Shown: piece by piece, positions 47,694-57,819 of the stretch
Layout: the number at the start of each line of letters is the position of its first letter
Numbering within the stretch: the stretch's first letter is position 1
Source: Methanobrevibacter sp. TMH8
GTDB taxonomy: Archaea; Methanobacteriota; Methanobacteria; Methanobacteriales; Methanobacteriaceae
Assembly: GCF_020148105.1 (NCBI RefSeq)
Contig: NZ_JAHLZE010000035.1
Location: 1 to 64,000 of the forward strand
Direction of reading: 5' to 3'
DNA length: 64,000 nt
Position numbers and translations under genes: made by a program
The notes under the pieces: generated by a model
Database searches by the model: none
Told to the model about the DNA's origin: nothing
What the model saw: only the letters and a program-made list of their open reading frames with translations

Positions 47694-48326
47694 ATGAATG
47701 ATAAAAACACAATAGACACATTAGAAGGAACTACAACTGTTGGTATTACTTGTACTGATGGAGTTGTCTTCGCAAGCGAAAGAAGAGCTAGTATGGGAAA
47801 TTTAATAGCTCACAAAGTCGCAGAAAAAATATTCAAAATTGATGATCATATTGCCGCCACTATAGCAGGATCTGTTGCAGATGCACAAAGTTTAATGAAA
47901 GTTATTAGTGCTGAAGTTTCTTTATATAAAATGAGAAATGGAGAAACTATTAGTATTGAATCTGCTTCAGCTTTAGCTGCAAATATTTTACATTCTTCCC
48001 CATTATATGTTCAAACTCTTCTTGGAGGAGTGGATGAGGAAGGAGCTTCAATTTATTCCCTTGACCCTGCAGGAGGCATGATTAAGGATTCTTTCATATC
48101 TACTGGTTCTGGTTCTACATTTTCTTATGGTGTATTAGAAGACAGAGTTAAAGAAGGTATTACTGTTGAAGAAGGTGTCGATGTGGCTGTAAGGGCCATA
48201 AGATCAGCTATGGAACGTGATACTTATTCTGGAAATGGTATTTTAGTAGCTACTGTTACTAAAGATAAAGGCTTTGAAATGTTATCAAAAGAAGAAGTTG
48301 AAGCTAAATTAAAAGAAATTAGCTAA
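47694..48326 (+). CDS. psmB: Proteasome beta subunit
   Basis: The catalytic subunit of the archaeal 20S proteasome has 210 residues. The propeptide MNDKNTIDTLEG ends before TTTVGITC, so autocleavage exposes Thr13. Downstream SERRASMGNLIAHKVAEKIFKI contains the catalytic Lys region, and SGSGSTFSYGVLED plus AIRSAMERDTYSGNGI are family signatures. It assembles with PsmA (not in the window) and is driven by PAN. GAGGTGTTGTTAG precedes the ATG, and a TATA-like element lies about 50 bp upstream. Confidence 0.97.
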   Translation: MNDKNTIDTLEGTTTVGITCTDGVVFASERRASMGNLIAHKVAEKIFKIDDHIAATIAGSVADAQSLMKVISAEVSLYKMRNGETISIESASALAANILHSSPLYVQTLLGGVDEEGASIYSLDPAGGMIKDSFISTGSGSTFSYGVLEDRVKEGITVEEGVDVAVRAIRSAMERDTYSGNGILVATVTKDKGFEMLSKEEVEAKLKEIS

Positions 48327-48845
48327 GTTAGCTAATTTTAATTTTTTACCATTGAATATTATTTAGATTTATTTAGATTTATTTAAATTTATTTTAAAAT
48401 CATCAAATGATTAATAAAAAATTATTTAAAGTTTTTTATTTTTATTTATTCTTATTTATTTCTATTTAAATTCATTTAGATTTATTTAGACTTATATAGA
48501 TTTATATAGATTTATTTAGATTATTTAAGTTTATTTAGAGATTATTTTATAAAATATTTTAAAATCATTAGATATTATTAGAGTTATTAGACTTTAATAA
48601 ACATTAATAGACATTATTATAAATTATTATAAATTATTAAAGATTATTAAAAATTACTAGATATTATCATGGAAATTATTTAAAAATTTATTAAAACTTA
48701 TTTTATTTAATGTGTGATAGAAAAGACTTGGGCAAACAAAATATTATTATATAATTAAGCTATTTTCACAAGGGCTATTTTGTTAAATCAAATAATTATT
48801 GTTTAAACCAAGATTTTTACACATCTATTTTTCAAAAGTGATTAT
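48327..48845. other. Intergenic region and leader of the aCPSF1 gene
   Basis: Downstream of psmB there are repeats of ATTTAGATTT with a 10-nt period (48360-48385 and 48470-48535). At 48727-48739 and 48799-48812 two segments are complementary (CTTGG/CCAAG and AAACAA/TTGTTT), flanking a TATA-like element at about 48743-48754. No gene was seen. Confidence 0.45.
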
Positions 48846-50750
48846 ATGACTTCAGAAATTCTCGAAGAAATCAAAAAAACAATTGTACAAAGATTGCCTG
48901 AAAGAGTACAGGTAGCTAAAGTCGAATTTGAAGGACCGGAAGTTGTTATTTATACTAAAAATCCTGAAATAATAACTGAAAATGGCGATTTAATAAGAAA
49001 TTTAGCTAAAGATTTAAGAAAACGGATAATTATTCGTTCTGATAAATCTGTACTTTTAGATCCTGAAAAAACAATTGATAAAATACATGAAATTGTACCA
49101 GAAGAAGCTAAAATTACTAATATTTCATTTGACGAAGTTACATGTGAGGTTATAATTGAAGCTAAAAAGCCTGGTCTTGTTATTGGAAAATATGGAGTTA
49201 CTTCTAGAGAAATTGTTAAAAATACTGGTTGGGCTCCAAAAATTCTAAGAACTCCTCCAATATCTTCTGAAATTATTGAAAGGGTTAGAAACACTCTTAA
49301 ACACAATAGTAAAGAGCGAAAGAAGATACTTCAAGATCTTGGTGCTAGGATTCATCAAGGATCTAAATATGAAAATGAATGGGCAAGATTAACTTCCATG
49401 GGCGGATTTAGGGAAGTAGGAAGATCTTGTATGCTCCTTCAAACTCCAAATAGTCGAGTACTTCTTGATTGTGGGGTTAATGTTGCAGGTGACGAAAAAA
49501 ATGCTTATCCTTTTCTCAATGTGCCTGAATTTTCATTAGCTGATCTTGATGCAGTTGTAGTTTCTCATGCTCATTTGGATCATACTGGATTTTTACCTTA
49601 TCTTTATCATTATGGTTATGAGGGCCCTATCTATTGTACAACACCTACTAGGGATCTTATGACTTTATTACAAATGGATCATATCGATATTGCACATAGG
49701 GAAGATGATCCATTACCTTTCAACATAAAACACGTTCAAAAAAGTATAAAACATACAATAACTCTTGATTATGGCGAAGTAACTGATATATCTCCTGATA
49801 TACGTCTCACCCTTCACAATGCAGGACATATTCTTGGTTCAGCTATGGCTCATATGCATATTGGGGATGGTCAGCATAATATGGTTTATACTGGAGACTT
49901 CAAATATGAAAGAAGTAGACTTTTAGAACCTGCTACTGTAAGATTCCCTAGAGTAGAAACTGTTGTTATGGAAAGTACTTATGGTGGTCATGAAGATGTT
50001 CAACCTTCTAGGAATAATGCTGAAAAGCAAATGATGAAAACTATTTATAAAACTCTTAAACGTGGAGGGAAAGTTCTTCTCCCAGTATTTGCTGTAGGAA
50101 GGGCACAAGAGTTAATGATTGTTCTAGAAGAATATATGCGTCATGGAATGATTGAAGAAGTGCCTATTTATATTGATGGGATGATTTGGGAAGCTACAGC
50201 TATTCATACTGCAAGACCTGAATATTTAAGTAAAGATCTTAGGGATCAAATATTCCATATGGGAAGAAACCCATTTATTTCAGAAGCTTTCCATAAAGTT
50301 CAAAATATCAATGAAAGAAAAGACTTAGTAGAAGGAGAGCCTTGTATTATTCTTTCAACTTCTGGTATGTTAACTGGGGGAAATTCTGTTGAATACTTTA
50401 AATGGTTAAGTGAAGATGAAAAAAGTACTCTTATATTTGTAGGATATCAATCTGAAGGTTCTTTAGGACGAAGAATCCAAAAAGGCTGGAAAGAAATTCC
50501 ATTAAAAGAAGAAGGAAAAACTAAAGTTTATAATGTTAAAATGGAGATTAAAACTATTGAAGGTTTCAGTGGACATTCTAACAGACGTCAATTAATGGAA
50601 TATGTTAAAAAACTTTCACCAAGACCTGAAAAAGTTATCATGTGTCACGGAGACGCATATAAAACTATGGATTTAGCTTCTAGTGTTCATAGAAGTTATA
50701 AAATTGAAACTAAAACTCCTCTTAACCTAGAATGTACTAGAATTCAATAA
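48846..50750 (+). CDS. fttA: KH-domain beta-CASP ribonuclease aCPSF1 (FttA transcription termination factor)
   Basis: The 634-residue archaeal CPSF73 homologue cleaves nascent RNA and terminates transcription. Two N-terminal KH-like domains (about 1-145, including [13 protein letters not shown]) lead into a metallo-beta-lactamase domain with [13 protein letters not shown] (about residue 240), [12 protein letters not shown] and TGDFKYE. The beta-CASP insert contains [29 protein letters not shown] and the C-terminal [12 protein letters not shown] and CHGD motifs. All zinc ligands seem present. The start follows AAAAGTGATTAT. Length matches the family in Methanobacteriales. Confidence 0.96.
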   Translation: MTSEILEEIKKTIVQRLPERVQVAKVEFEGPEVVIYTKNPEIITENGDLIRNLAKDLRKRIIIRSDKSVLLDPEKTIDKIHEIVPEEAKITNISFDEVTCEVIIEAKKPGLVIGKYGVTSREIVKNTGWAPKILRTPPISSEIIERVRNTLKHNSKERKKILQDLGARIHQGSKYENEWARLTSMGGFREVGRSCMLLQTPNSRVLLDCGVNVAGDEKNAYPFLNVPEFSLADLDAVVVSHAHLDHTGFLPYLYHYGYEGPIYCTTPTRDLMTLLQMDHIDIAHREDDPLPFNIKHVQKSIKHTITLDYGEVTDISPDIRLTLHNAGHILGSAMAHMHIGDGQHNMVYTGDFKYERSRLLEPATVRFPRVETVVMESTYGGHEDVQPSRNNAEKQMMKTIYKTLKRGGKVLLPVFAVGRAQELMIVLEEYMRHGMIEEVPIYIDGMIWEATAIHTARPEYLSKDLRDQIFHMGRNPFISEAFHKVQNINERKDLVEGEPCIILSTSGMLTGGNSVEYFKWLSEDEKSTLIFVGYQSEGSLGRRIQKGWKEIPLKEEGKTKVYNVKMEIKTIEGFSGHSNRRQLMEYVKKLSPRPEKVIMCHGDAYKTMDLASSVHRSYKIETKTPLNLECTRIQ

Positions 50751-51041
50751 TAACATAAAAATAATATTATTATATTGATATTATAAAAATTAGATAGTGT
50801 ATAAATATTGCATAATAATTATAAATATTATAAATAATATAAAAAACATAGATATTAGTGTTATAATTTTATGCTATAAAAAATTTGTATTATAAAATTT
50901 ATGTTTTAAAATATTTGAATAATATTTTGAATATATTATTATAACTATATTAGATATTATTAGATATTGTATTTGATTAGATATTATATTTGAAAGATTA
51001 AACTATAGATTAAAAAATTTTATTTTAAAAATGGTGTGGAA

Positions 51042-52067
51042 ATGGTTAACTATTCCGAATCTGGTGTTGACATTAATCTTGAAGAAGTTACAGTTGCAAA
51101 ATTAGCAGAAAAACTAAAACCAACTTTAAAATACAGAGATATAATTACTGAAAGTGGACATTTTGCTGCATTAGTCAAAATGGGTAATCGTGCAATAGCA
51201 ATGAGTACTGATGGTGTTGGTAGTAAAATTTTAGTTGCTAAAATGATGGAAAAGTATGATACTGTTGGAATTGATTGTATAGCTATGGTTGTAAATGATA
51301 TACTGTGCGTGGGTGCTGAACCAATAGCTTTAGTTGATTATTTAGCTGTTGAGGAACCTAATCCTGAAATCGCTGAAGAAATAGCTAAAGGTCTTGCTGA
51401 AGGAGCAGAACTATCTAAAATAGCTATCATAGGTGGAGAAACTGCTTCACTTCCAGAAATTGTTAATGATTTTGATTTAGCTGGAACTGGAATTGGATTT
51501 GTAGATATTGATAAAATTATAACTGGAGAATCTATTGTTGAAGATGATGTACTAATTGGTATTAGAAGTAGTGGTATTCACAGCAATGGGTTAAGTTTAG
51601 CTAGAAAAGCTCTTCTTGAAAATCATAAGTTTAAAGTTACTGATTCTCTTCTAGATAATTCTGAAATTACAATTGGTGAAGAATTATTAAGACCAACTGA
51701 ATTATATGTAGAACCTATTGTAAATTTACTTAAAGAAGACTTTGATATTAAAGGTTTAGCTCATATTACTGGTGGAGGATTTACTAACCTTAAAAGACTG
51801 AATAAAGAAGTAGGTTTTGATATTTATAATCTCCCTGAACCTCAAGAAATATTCAAATTAATATATAATCAAAATGTTCCTTTAGAAGAAATGTATAAAG
51901 TATTCAATATGGGAATTGGATTTGTAGTTGTTGCTAAAGAAAAGGATACTGAAAAAATATTAAATACTTTAAATAAGTATTGTGAATCTTATAAGATTGG
52001 AAAAGTAACTTCTAATTCAAATGAAATCAAGATTAAGACATTTGAAAATACTGAAATTATATATTAA
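51042..52067 (+). CDS. purM: Phosphoribosylformylglycinamidine cyclo-ligase (AIR synthetase)
   Basis: This is the fifth step of purine synthesis, an ATP-dependent ring closure. The 341-residue protein shows HFAALVKMGNRAIAMSTDGVGSKILVA, GIDCIAMVVNDILCVGAEPIALVDYLAVE, IIGGETASLPEIV, IRSSGIHSNGLSLARKALL and HITGGGFTNLKRL, a complete PurM pattern. The frame can begin at GTG 51036, but that GTG lies in the ribosome binding sequence GGTGTGGAA for ATG 51042. A gap of about 175 bp separates it from the coenzyme M genes. Confidence 0.96.
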   Translation: MVNYSESGVDINLEEVTVAKLAEKLKPTLKYRDIITESGHFAALVKMGNRAIAMSTDGVGSKILVAKMMEKYDTVGIDCIAMVVNDILCVGAEPIALVDYLAVEEPNPEIAEEIAKGLAEGAELSKIAIIGGETASLPEIVNDFDLAGTGIGFVDIDKIITGESIVEDDVLIGIRSSGIHSNGLSLARKALLENHKFKVTDSLLDNSEITIGEELLRPTELYVEPIVNLLKEDFDIKGLAHITGGGFTNLKRLNKEVGFDIYNLPEPQEIFKLIYNQNVPLEEMYKVFNMGIGFVVVAKEKDTEKILNTLNKYCESYKIGKVTSNSNEIKIKTFENTEIIY

Positions 52068-52243
52068 TTATATATTAATTACAATTATTATTTAATTATC
52101 ACTAAAATATCCAATAATAAATAAATTTATTCATATGTTTATTGGAAATATTTTAAATAATTTAAATTACTTTTAAAACTATTAAAATTATTTTTAAACT
52201 ATTAAAAAATTATTAATATTATTAAATTTAAAAAGGTGTGGTC

Positions 52244-53272
52244 ATGATATTAACAGCAGAAAAAGAAAAATCACTTATAATAGAAATTTTGACTAAATTA
52301 GGTTTAAGTGAAGAAGATGCTGGAATTGTAGCTAAAGCTACTTTAGATGCTGATTTAAAAGGTTTTACTTCTCATGGAATTGGTAGATTTCCACAATACA
52401 TTCATGGAATTGAAAGTGGAAATATTTTAACTGATGGAGAAATTAAAATAGAAAAAGAAACTGAAGCAATGGCTTTAATAAATGGTAATCATCTTTTTGG
52501 GCAGGTAGTAGCATATAAAGCTATGATGTTAGCTATTGAAAAAGCTAAAAAGGTTGGAATTGCTGCTGTAGGTACTCATGATTCTAACCATTTCGGTGTT
52601 ACAGGCTTTTATTCTGATTTAGCTATAAAAAATGGAGTCATTGGTGTTGTTACAGCAAATACGGATCCTGCAATCGCTCCTTTAGGGGCAAAAGATCCAA
52701 TAATAGGTACTAATCCAATTGCTATTGGTATTCCTGCAGAAGATACTTATATTGCTGTTGATATGGCTACTTCTGCTTCAGCAAGAGGTAAACTATTAGA
52801 AGCGCAAAGAAAAGGTGAAAAAATACCTGAGAATGTAGCTTTAGATAGTGAAGGTAATCCTACAACTGATCCTACAGAGGCTTTAAAGGGTTCAATATTG
52901 CCTTTCGGTGCCCATAAAGGATATGCTCTTGCATTTATGATTGAATTAATGACAGGACCTTTAGTAAATGCAGCTTGTGGAATTGGGGTTACTGGAACTG
53001 CTAATCATTCTAAAAAATGTACTAAAGGAGATCTTTTTATAGCTATAGATCCTTCTAAATTTGTTGATATGGATCAATTTAAGAGTGAAACAGAAGATTT
53101 TGTTGATCAAGTAAGGGCAAGTGGAGATACATTTGTTCCTGGCGATCTTGAAGTAAAAAACATAGCAAAAAATGAAAAATTTGGATTAAAAGTTGATGAA
53201 AAGCTTTATGCTAATTTAAACAAAATTTGTGAAAATTTAGAAATTGATTTTAAGGAATATATTTCTAATTAA
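52244..53272 (+). CDS. comC: L-sulfolactate dehydrogenase (ComC)
   Basis: This NAD(P)-dependent dehydrogenase of the LDH2/malate family oxidises L-sulfolactate to sulfopyruvate in coenzyme M biosynthesis. At 342 residues it shows [64 protein letters not shown] and [15 protein letters not shown], all typical. Malate dehydrogenase activity is possible because the families overlap; the adjacent comD and comE genes make ComC the better choice. ATG 52244 follows AGGTGTGGTC. Confidence 0.9.
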   Translation: MILTAEKEKSLIIEILTKLGLSEEDAGIVAKATLDADLKGFTSHGIGRFPQYIHGIESGNILTDGEIKIEKETEAMALINGNHLFGQVVAYKAMMLAIEKAKKVGIAAVGTHDSNHFGVTGFYSDLAIKNGVIGVVTANTDPAIAPLGAKDPIIGTNPIAIGIPAEDTYIAVDMATSASARGKLLEAQRKGEKIPENVALDSEGNPTTDPTEALKGSILPFGAHKGYALAFMIELMTGPLVNAACGIGVTGTANHSKKCTKGDLFIAIDPSKFVDMDQFKSETEDFVDQVRASGDTFVPGDLEVKNIAKNEKFGLKVDEKLYANLNKICENLEIDFKEYISN

Positions 53273-53490
53273 TTTATAAATTTTTTTAATTAATTTTTAA
53301 TCATTATTTATTAATTATTATAATTATTATTATTTTAATTGCTTATTTTATTTTATTTTTTCATGATTAATGGCAATATTATCTAAAAATATCTATTAAA
53401 ATGAAATATAATAATTAAAATGTATTTATTAAATAAATTTAATATATATCTAATATATATTTAATATAATTGATTTATTGAGGTTATTTT

Positions 53491-53982
53491 GTGGACAGTA
53501 GTGAAGCAGTATATCAAGGATTAAAATCAGCTGGAATAGATTTTATTGTTAGTGTTCCTTGTATTAATTTGGGGAAAATCCTTGAACTAATTGATGATGA
53601 TGAAGAAATCACACATGTTCCAGTTACAAGAGAAGAAGAAGGACTTGGAATATGTGCTGGTGCCTACTTTGGAGGTAAAAAAACTGCTATTTTAATGCAA
53701 AACTCCGGTTTAGGAAATTGTGTAAATGCTTTAGGATCTCTTTTTCAGTTATATTCTTTACCTTTGGTAATGATAATGAGTCACAGAGGAACAGAAGGAG
53801 AACCTATTATTGGACAAGTCCCTATGGGTAAAGCTACTCCAAAAGTTTTAGAAGCAATGGAACTAAAATATGTTAATCCAAAGAATAGTATTGATGCAAA
53901 AGATATAATATCTAATTCATGGAAAATATCAGTTAAGGAAAAAAGTCCTATTTCTATACTATTGGATATTAATTATTGGTAA
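53491..53982 (+). CDS. comD: Sulfopyruvate decarboxylase alpha subunit
   Basis: This subunit forms the thiamine-diphosphate-dependent sulfopyruvate decarboxylase with ComE, giving sulfoacetaldehyde for coenzyme M. The 163-residue protein is the PYR-domain half: [61 protein letters not shown] with the ThDP-activating Glu, and [24 protein letters not shown]. It starts with GTG after GAGGTTATTTT. The beta subunit follows after 71 bp. Confidence 0.95.
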   Translation: MDSSEAVYQGLKSAGIDFIVSVPCINLGKILELIDDDEEITHVPVTREEEGLGICAGAYFGGKKTAILMQNSGLGNCVNALGSLFQLYSLPLVMIMSHRGTEGEPIIGQVPMGKATPKVLEAMELKYVNPKNSIDAKDIISNSWKISVKEKSPISILLDINYW

Positions 53983-54056
53983 ATCTTTTTATAATTTTAT
54001 AATTCTATAATTTTATAATTTTTAATATAATCTACTTATGAATTGAGGTTGTTATG

Positions 54057-54617
54057 ATGGAACGTTTTGATGGAATAAAAGACATAATGGAGTATGTTAA
54101 TAATGAAATTGTTGTTTGTAACATAGGATTTCCATCTAGAGAACTTTACCAAATAAAAGATAGGGCTAAAAACTTTTACATGCTAGGATCTATGGGGCTT
54201 GCTTCATCTATTGGATTGGGATTAGCTATTTCAAAAGATAATGAAGAAAATAAGAATGAAAAAGTTATAGTTTTTGATGGTGATGGGTCTGTTTTGATGA
54301 ACATGGGATCCTTAGTAACAATATTCAATCAAAATCCTAAAAATTTGATTTTAATTGTTTTTGATAATGGTTGTTATGGATCTACAGGAAATCAATGTAC
54401 TTATGCTCAAAACATAGATCTTTTAGAAGTAGCAAAAGGAATTGGGTTTGAAAATTGTTATAATTATAAAGATATTGATTTTAGAGATATTTTAAAAAAT
54501 GATCAAAAGAATTCTATTTTTATCCACTATAAAATAAATCCTGGAAATGCTGATTCTCCAATCATAGATATGTCTCCTGAAGAAATAAGAGATAGATTTT
54601 TGGAATCTATTAAATAG
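54057..54617 (+). CDS. comE: Sulfopyruvate decarboxylase beta subunit
   Basis: This is the PP-domain half of sulfopyruvate decarboxylase. The ThDP/magnesium motif is FDGDGSVLMNMGSLVTIFNQNPKNLILIVFDNGCYGSTG (about residues 75-115), with GDGS and a following NN-type Asn. The N-terminal segment YMLGSMGLASSIGLGLAIS is also standard. With comC and comD it completes three of the coenzyme M steps in one cluster; comA and comB are elsewhere. Two ATGs are adjacent (54054 and 54057) after GAGGTTGTT, and either could start the protein. Confidence 0.94.
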   Translation: MERFDGIKDIMEYVNNEIVVCNIGFPSRELYQIKDRAKNFYMLGSMGLASSIGLGLAISKDNEENKNEKVIVFDGDGSVLMNMGSLVTIFNQNPKNLILIVFDNGCYGSTGNQCTYAQNIDLLEVAKGIGFENCYNYKDIDFRDILKNDQKNSIFIHYKINPGNADSPIIDMSPEEIRDRFLESIK

Positions 54618-54741
54618 AATTTTCTATTAATTTCTATTTTATTAGTTTATTTTGAATAATTCATTTAGAATATTTTTTTTGAATATTTTTTTTGAATTTT
54701 TTGTTTTTGAATTTTTTTAAGTATTTTATTATTCTATTAGT

Positions 54742-55161
54742 TTATTTTTTAGCTATAGTAAATCCATTACCAATCATTATTGCAATTACATTATTTTGAT
54801 CATCGGTAATATTTACTTGATATACGGAGATATTTCTCCCTTTATTTATGCATTTTGACTTTGCAATCAGCCAGTTCCCCTTGGTGCTTTTTAAATAGGA
54901 TATATTACATGATTGGCCAACTGTATTGCCTACATCCGCCCCATGTAAATTATCTAAATTAGAATGTATTGCAAATGTAAAATCAGCGAGAGTGAAAATA
55001 GCTCCTCCATGAACTCCTCCTACTGCATTTCTGTGAATATCTTCAATTTCCATTTTACATTCTACAAAATCTTCATTTATTGATTCAATTTTAATTCCTG
55101 CACTTTTTGCAAAGTTATCATTAATAAAAAACTTTTTAACACGGTCTAAATCTAGTTTCAT
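54742..55161 (-). CDS. PaaI-type hotdog thioesterase
   Basis: A 139-residue hotdog-fold protein of the PaaI family, likely hydrolysing aryl- or acyl-CoA thioesters in the cytoplasm. The sequence NAVGGVHGGAIFTLADFTFAIHSN has the HGG and Asp catalytic pattern, and NISYLKSTKGNWLIAKSKCINKGRNISVYQVNITDDQN is the typical beta-rich end. The substrate is unknown. ATG follows AGGAGAATCGAA. It is convergent to comE and separate from the marR operon by 140 bp. Confidence 0.88.
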   Translation of the reverse strand: MKLDLDRVKKFFINDNFAKSAGIKIESINEDFVECKMEIEDIHRNAVGGVHGGAIFTLADFTFAIHSNLDNLHGADVGNTVGQSCNISYLKSTKGNWLIAKSKCINKGRNISVYQVNITDDQNNVIAIMIGNGFTIAKK

Positions 55162-55302
55162 TTCGATTCTCCTTGTTTCTGCCTAATAAGCTAAGCAAAA
55201 TTGTTAAAAACTTATTATAATTAACTATAATGATAAAATATATATTTTACTATATTTTATTATTTTTCTATTATATTGTATATTTTATCAATATTAATTA
55301 TA

Positions 55303-55866
55303 TTATGAATTGTTTCTTTCATTAAATTCTTTTTTTAATATATCCATATATACTTCGTCATAAACTTTATTATTTATAGGATATGCATCTCTTCGATGAC
55401 CAATTGTTTTAAATCCAGAACTTTCATACATAGCTATGGCTTTCTCATTAAAATCAATAGTATATAACATAACATTATTTAAATTTAAGATATTGAATGC
55501 AAATTTAAGTAGTAAATTAACAGATTCTTTTCCATATCCTTTTGATTGGAAAGATTTATCTAACAAAAGACCTAAAGTAGCTTTTCCATGGACAAAATCT
55601 ACATCATATAGTAATCCAATTCCAATAGCCTGCTCTTTTTCAGAAACATTTCCTTTTTTTACTATAACAAAGAAAAATTTATCATTACTATTATTATAAT
55701 CTTCAATATATTTTGCTTGTTCTTCCTCATTAAAAACAATATGACTTCTACCAAATGTTAAATTAATTTCAAAATCATTTAACCAATCATTGTATAAATT
55801 TAAATCTTCTTTTTGACTTAAACTTAAGAATATTCTATCTCCATCTAATTTATTAACATAAGTCAT
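55303..55866 (-). CDS. GNAT acetyltransferase (RimJ/RimL-like)
   Basis: A 187-residue acetyltransferase that uses acetyl-CoA to modify an unknown amine. DRIFLSLSQKEDLNLYNDWLND is the RimL-like start. LGLLLDKSFQSKGYGKESVNLLLKFAF contains the Q/RxxGxG/A acetyl-CoA loop, and NAIAMYESSGFKTIG-like sequence (EKAIAMYESSGFKTIGHRRDA) is the last conserved segment. Its ATG overlaps the stop of the upstream DUF2156 gene (ATGA) and is preceded by GAGG. It ends the marR-DUF2156-GNAT operon. Confidence 0.88.
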   Translation of the reverse strand: MTYVNKLDGDRIFLSLSQKEDLNLYNDWLNDFEINLTFGRSHIVFNEEEQAKYIEDYNNSNDKFFFVIVKKGNVSEKEQAIGIGLLYDVDFVHGKATLGLLLDKSFQSKGYGKESVNLLLKFAFNILNLNNVMLYTIDFNEKAIAMYESSGFKTIGHRRDAYPINNKVYDEVYMDILKKEFNERNNS

Positions 55867-56753
55867 AATTGGGCCTCTATTTTAGCTATATATTTAGTTA
55901 ATAATAAATCAGGACGATAGGTTAATTTGGCTTGTCTTAAACCTTCGATTCCAAGATCTTCTTCACGATTAATAAATTTGTAATCTGCCCATTGTTTTTC
56001 GCAAAATTCTTGATTAATACAATTATATATTCCTTCAAAGTTAGTATTAGCTCTTTCTGAGTGTATAATGACCGTATCTTTAGTTAACTCTTCTCCAGTA
56101 GATACTCCAACTATTTCACCATCAACTCTAATTATGCATCCTTTGATGTTTAATTCAAATAGATTATCAAACATTTCTTCCATAGCTATAATCTCATTTT
56201 TATCATTGTTGGAATTTTTAATAATATTTATAGTAAATTCTTTTGCTTCCATTAAATTTTTTGAATTAATTTCTTCATAAGTATAATTATAATTTTCTCT
56301 AAATTTTTTAAGCCATCTACGTTTATTACGTAATTTAGAACCTGATAATGTAATTAATTTATTAGAAGTATAAATATAATCAAATGAATCTCTATCTTCT
56401 ATTAATGTAAAATTTTCTAAAGTTCTTTCTAAACATTCTTTCATTTCAGGAAGTAATGGTTTAATAATTAAGGATTCTCCTTCTTTCTCAAAAATTTCTT
56501 TTATTAAAGATAAAGAATCTTTGATATTACACCCTCCATATGGAAAATGACAAAATGGTTTTTTACTATCTCTTAATTTGCCTTTTATACACAAACAATT
56601 GTTAATTATTGCATATTCATATTCATATGTCTTTCTCCACATGAAAAGATTCGAAAAATTCTTTTCAGCATTATTGAAATCAGTTTTATTAAAATAATCG
56701 TCAAATATAGGTTTATCTGATAAAGTTATTGGTTTGAATTTCATGTCTCTCAT
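55863..56753 (-). CDS. DUF2156-type (phosphatidylglycerol lysyltransferase-like GNAT) protein
   Basis: A protein of about 296 residues with the tandem-GNAT fold of DUF2156. FKPITLSDKPIFDDYF at the start, NFSNLFMWRKTYEYEYAIINNCLCIKG, LRNKRRWLKKFRENYNYTYEE and VDGEIVGVSTGEELTKDTVIIHSERANTNFEGIYNCINQEF are the typical segments, with EDLGIEGLRQAKLTYRPDLLL at the end. The relatives transfer amino acids from tRNA to lipid or peptidoglycan-like precursors, but this member's substrate is unknown. The start is uncertain: TTG 56765 overlaps marR, ATG 56753 is next, and ATG 56744 gives the family-like MKFKPITL. Confidence 0.82.
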   Translation of the reverse strand: MRDMKFKPITLSDKPIFDDYFNKTDFNNAEKNFSNLFMWRKTYEYEYAIINNCLCIKGKLRDSKKPFCHFPYGGCNIKDSLSLIKEIFEKEGESLIIKPLLPEMKECLERTLENFTLIEDRDSFDYIYTSNKLITLSGSKLRNKRRWLKKFRENYNYTYEEINSKNLMEAKEFTINIIKNSNNDKNEIIAMEEMFDNLFELNIKGCIIRVDGEIVGVSTGEELTKDTVIIHSERANTNFEGIYNCINQEFCEKQWADYKFINREEDLGIEGLRQAKLTYRPDLLLTKYIAKIEAQL

Positions 56754-56761
56754 TTTATCAT

Positions 56762-57217
56762 TCAATCATTTTTTAGTAATTTTAATGAACTAATACAGGC
56801 TTTATTTAATATTTTAAAAAGTTTTTCTTTTTCAATGTCAGAATTCTCACAGATATAATTTTCCCATTGGATTTCTTTTTCAATTATATCTTCAACTACT
56901 TTTTTACCTTTTTCTGTTAAGAATAGTTGGTAAGAACGTCTATTATTTTCATCAATTTTTTTAATGATTAACTTTTTATCTTCTAATATTCTAAGTGATC
57001 TTGATGCTCCACATTTATCAGTTCCACAAGATGAAGCTATCTTTCCTTGGATAGAACCTTCATCACGATAAATATGTAAAATCAATTCATATTGATTGTA
57101 ACTAACATTCTTTTCTTTTAAATAAGGACTTATGAATGCTTGATGAGCTTTATTAAGAATTAAAATATAGCAATTTAAATAATAACTCATATAGTTTATA
57201 TCTTTAATTTTTTCCAT
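56762..57217 (-). CDS. MarR-family transcriptional regulator
   Basis: A 151-residue winged-helix repressor of the MarR family. The DNA-binding part is VSYNQYELILHIYRDEGSIQGKIASSCGTDKCGASRSLRILEDKKLIIKKID, with the wing NNRRSYQLFLTEKGKKVVEDII. Three N-terminal or recognition-region cysteines (SSCGTDKCGASRS) could respond to oxidants or metals. It leads an operon with the DUF2156 and GNAT genes and probably represses its own promoter, where two palindromes lie just upstream of the TATA element. The inducer is unknown. Confidence 0.9.
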   Translation of the reverse strand: MEKIKDINYMSYYLNCYILILNKAHQAFISPYLKEKNVSYNQYELILHIYRDEGSIQGKIASSCGTDKCGASRSLRILEDKKLIIKKIDENNRRSYQLFLTEKGKKVVEDIIEKEIQWENYICENSDIEKEKLFKILNKACISSLKLLKND

Positions 57218-57285
57218 TTTAAAACTCGAAATTTATATTACTTTATTTCATAATAAAATAAAGCATAAATTAATATTGTTTTTCA

Positions 57286-57327
57286 TAATATATAATTGTT
57301 ATCATTGACAACAATTATCATTGATAA
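57286..57327 (-). promoter_or_regulatory. marR operon promoter with two palindromic operators
   Basis: The minus strand has a TATA-like AATTATATATTAT at about 57284-57296. Immediately upstream lie ATTGTT-A-TCA-T-TGA-C-AACAAT (57295-57315), a 21-bp near-perfect palindrome, and TTATCA-T-TGATAA (57315-57327), a 13-bp perfect odd palindrome. MarR proteins bind such inverted repeats, so autoregulation is likely. Confidence 0.65.
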
Positions 57328-57819
57328 CTTTTAATATATTTAATATAATTATATGGTAAAAAGTTATAATTTTTCTTGATTTATTATAAAAAATTAGATT
57401 TATTTATAAATAATTTATAAATAAAATTTATAAAATTAATATTTTTTATTATTTTTAATATTTTTTAAAATTGTTATTATGTTTGTATTGTAAAAATATT
57501 AATTAAATTTTTTTTATATTGAATAATTATTACTAAATAGTCCTTTTTTTACATATATTTATTAATTAATACTTTTTTGGCGATATAAATAAAAAAGTAT
57601 TACGATTATTTAGAAAAGTATTTATATTGCTTTTATTTAATTAATGGGTATGAATAAAAAATCTTAACAAAATAAAAAATAGTATTACTTTTTTTAAAAT
57701 TCCCTTATAAAGAGTAATAATGTTTTCTAAGATTTTTATTTATATAATTTTAAAATATGAAGTATTTTATCATATTATAAAATTTATTATCAATTTATTT
57801 AAATAATGGATGTGAAAAT
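57328..57819. other. Upstream region of the nickel/peptide importer operon
   Basis: Contains the inverted repeat at 57568-57601, a further AGTATTACT odd palindrome at 57681-57689, TATA-like TATTTATATTG at about 57620-57630, and AT-rich filler. No gene was seen. Confidence 0.5.
57568..57601. promoter_or_regulatory. Inverted repeat upstream of the ABC importer operon
   Basis: AATACTTTTTT at 57568-57578 and AAAAAAGTATT at 57591-57601 are perfect complements with a 12-nt spacer. The outer bases give TAATAC-N24-GTATTA. It lies just upstream of a TATA-like element and about 220 bp before the binding-protein gene, a reasonable place for a metal-responsive operator such as NikR. Confidence 0.5.
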
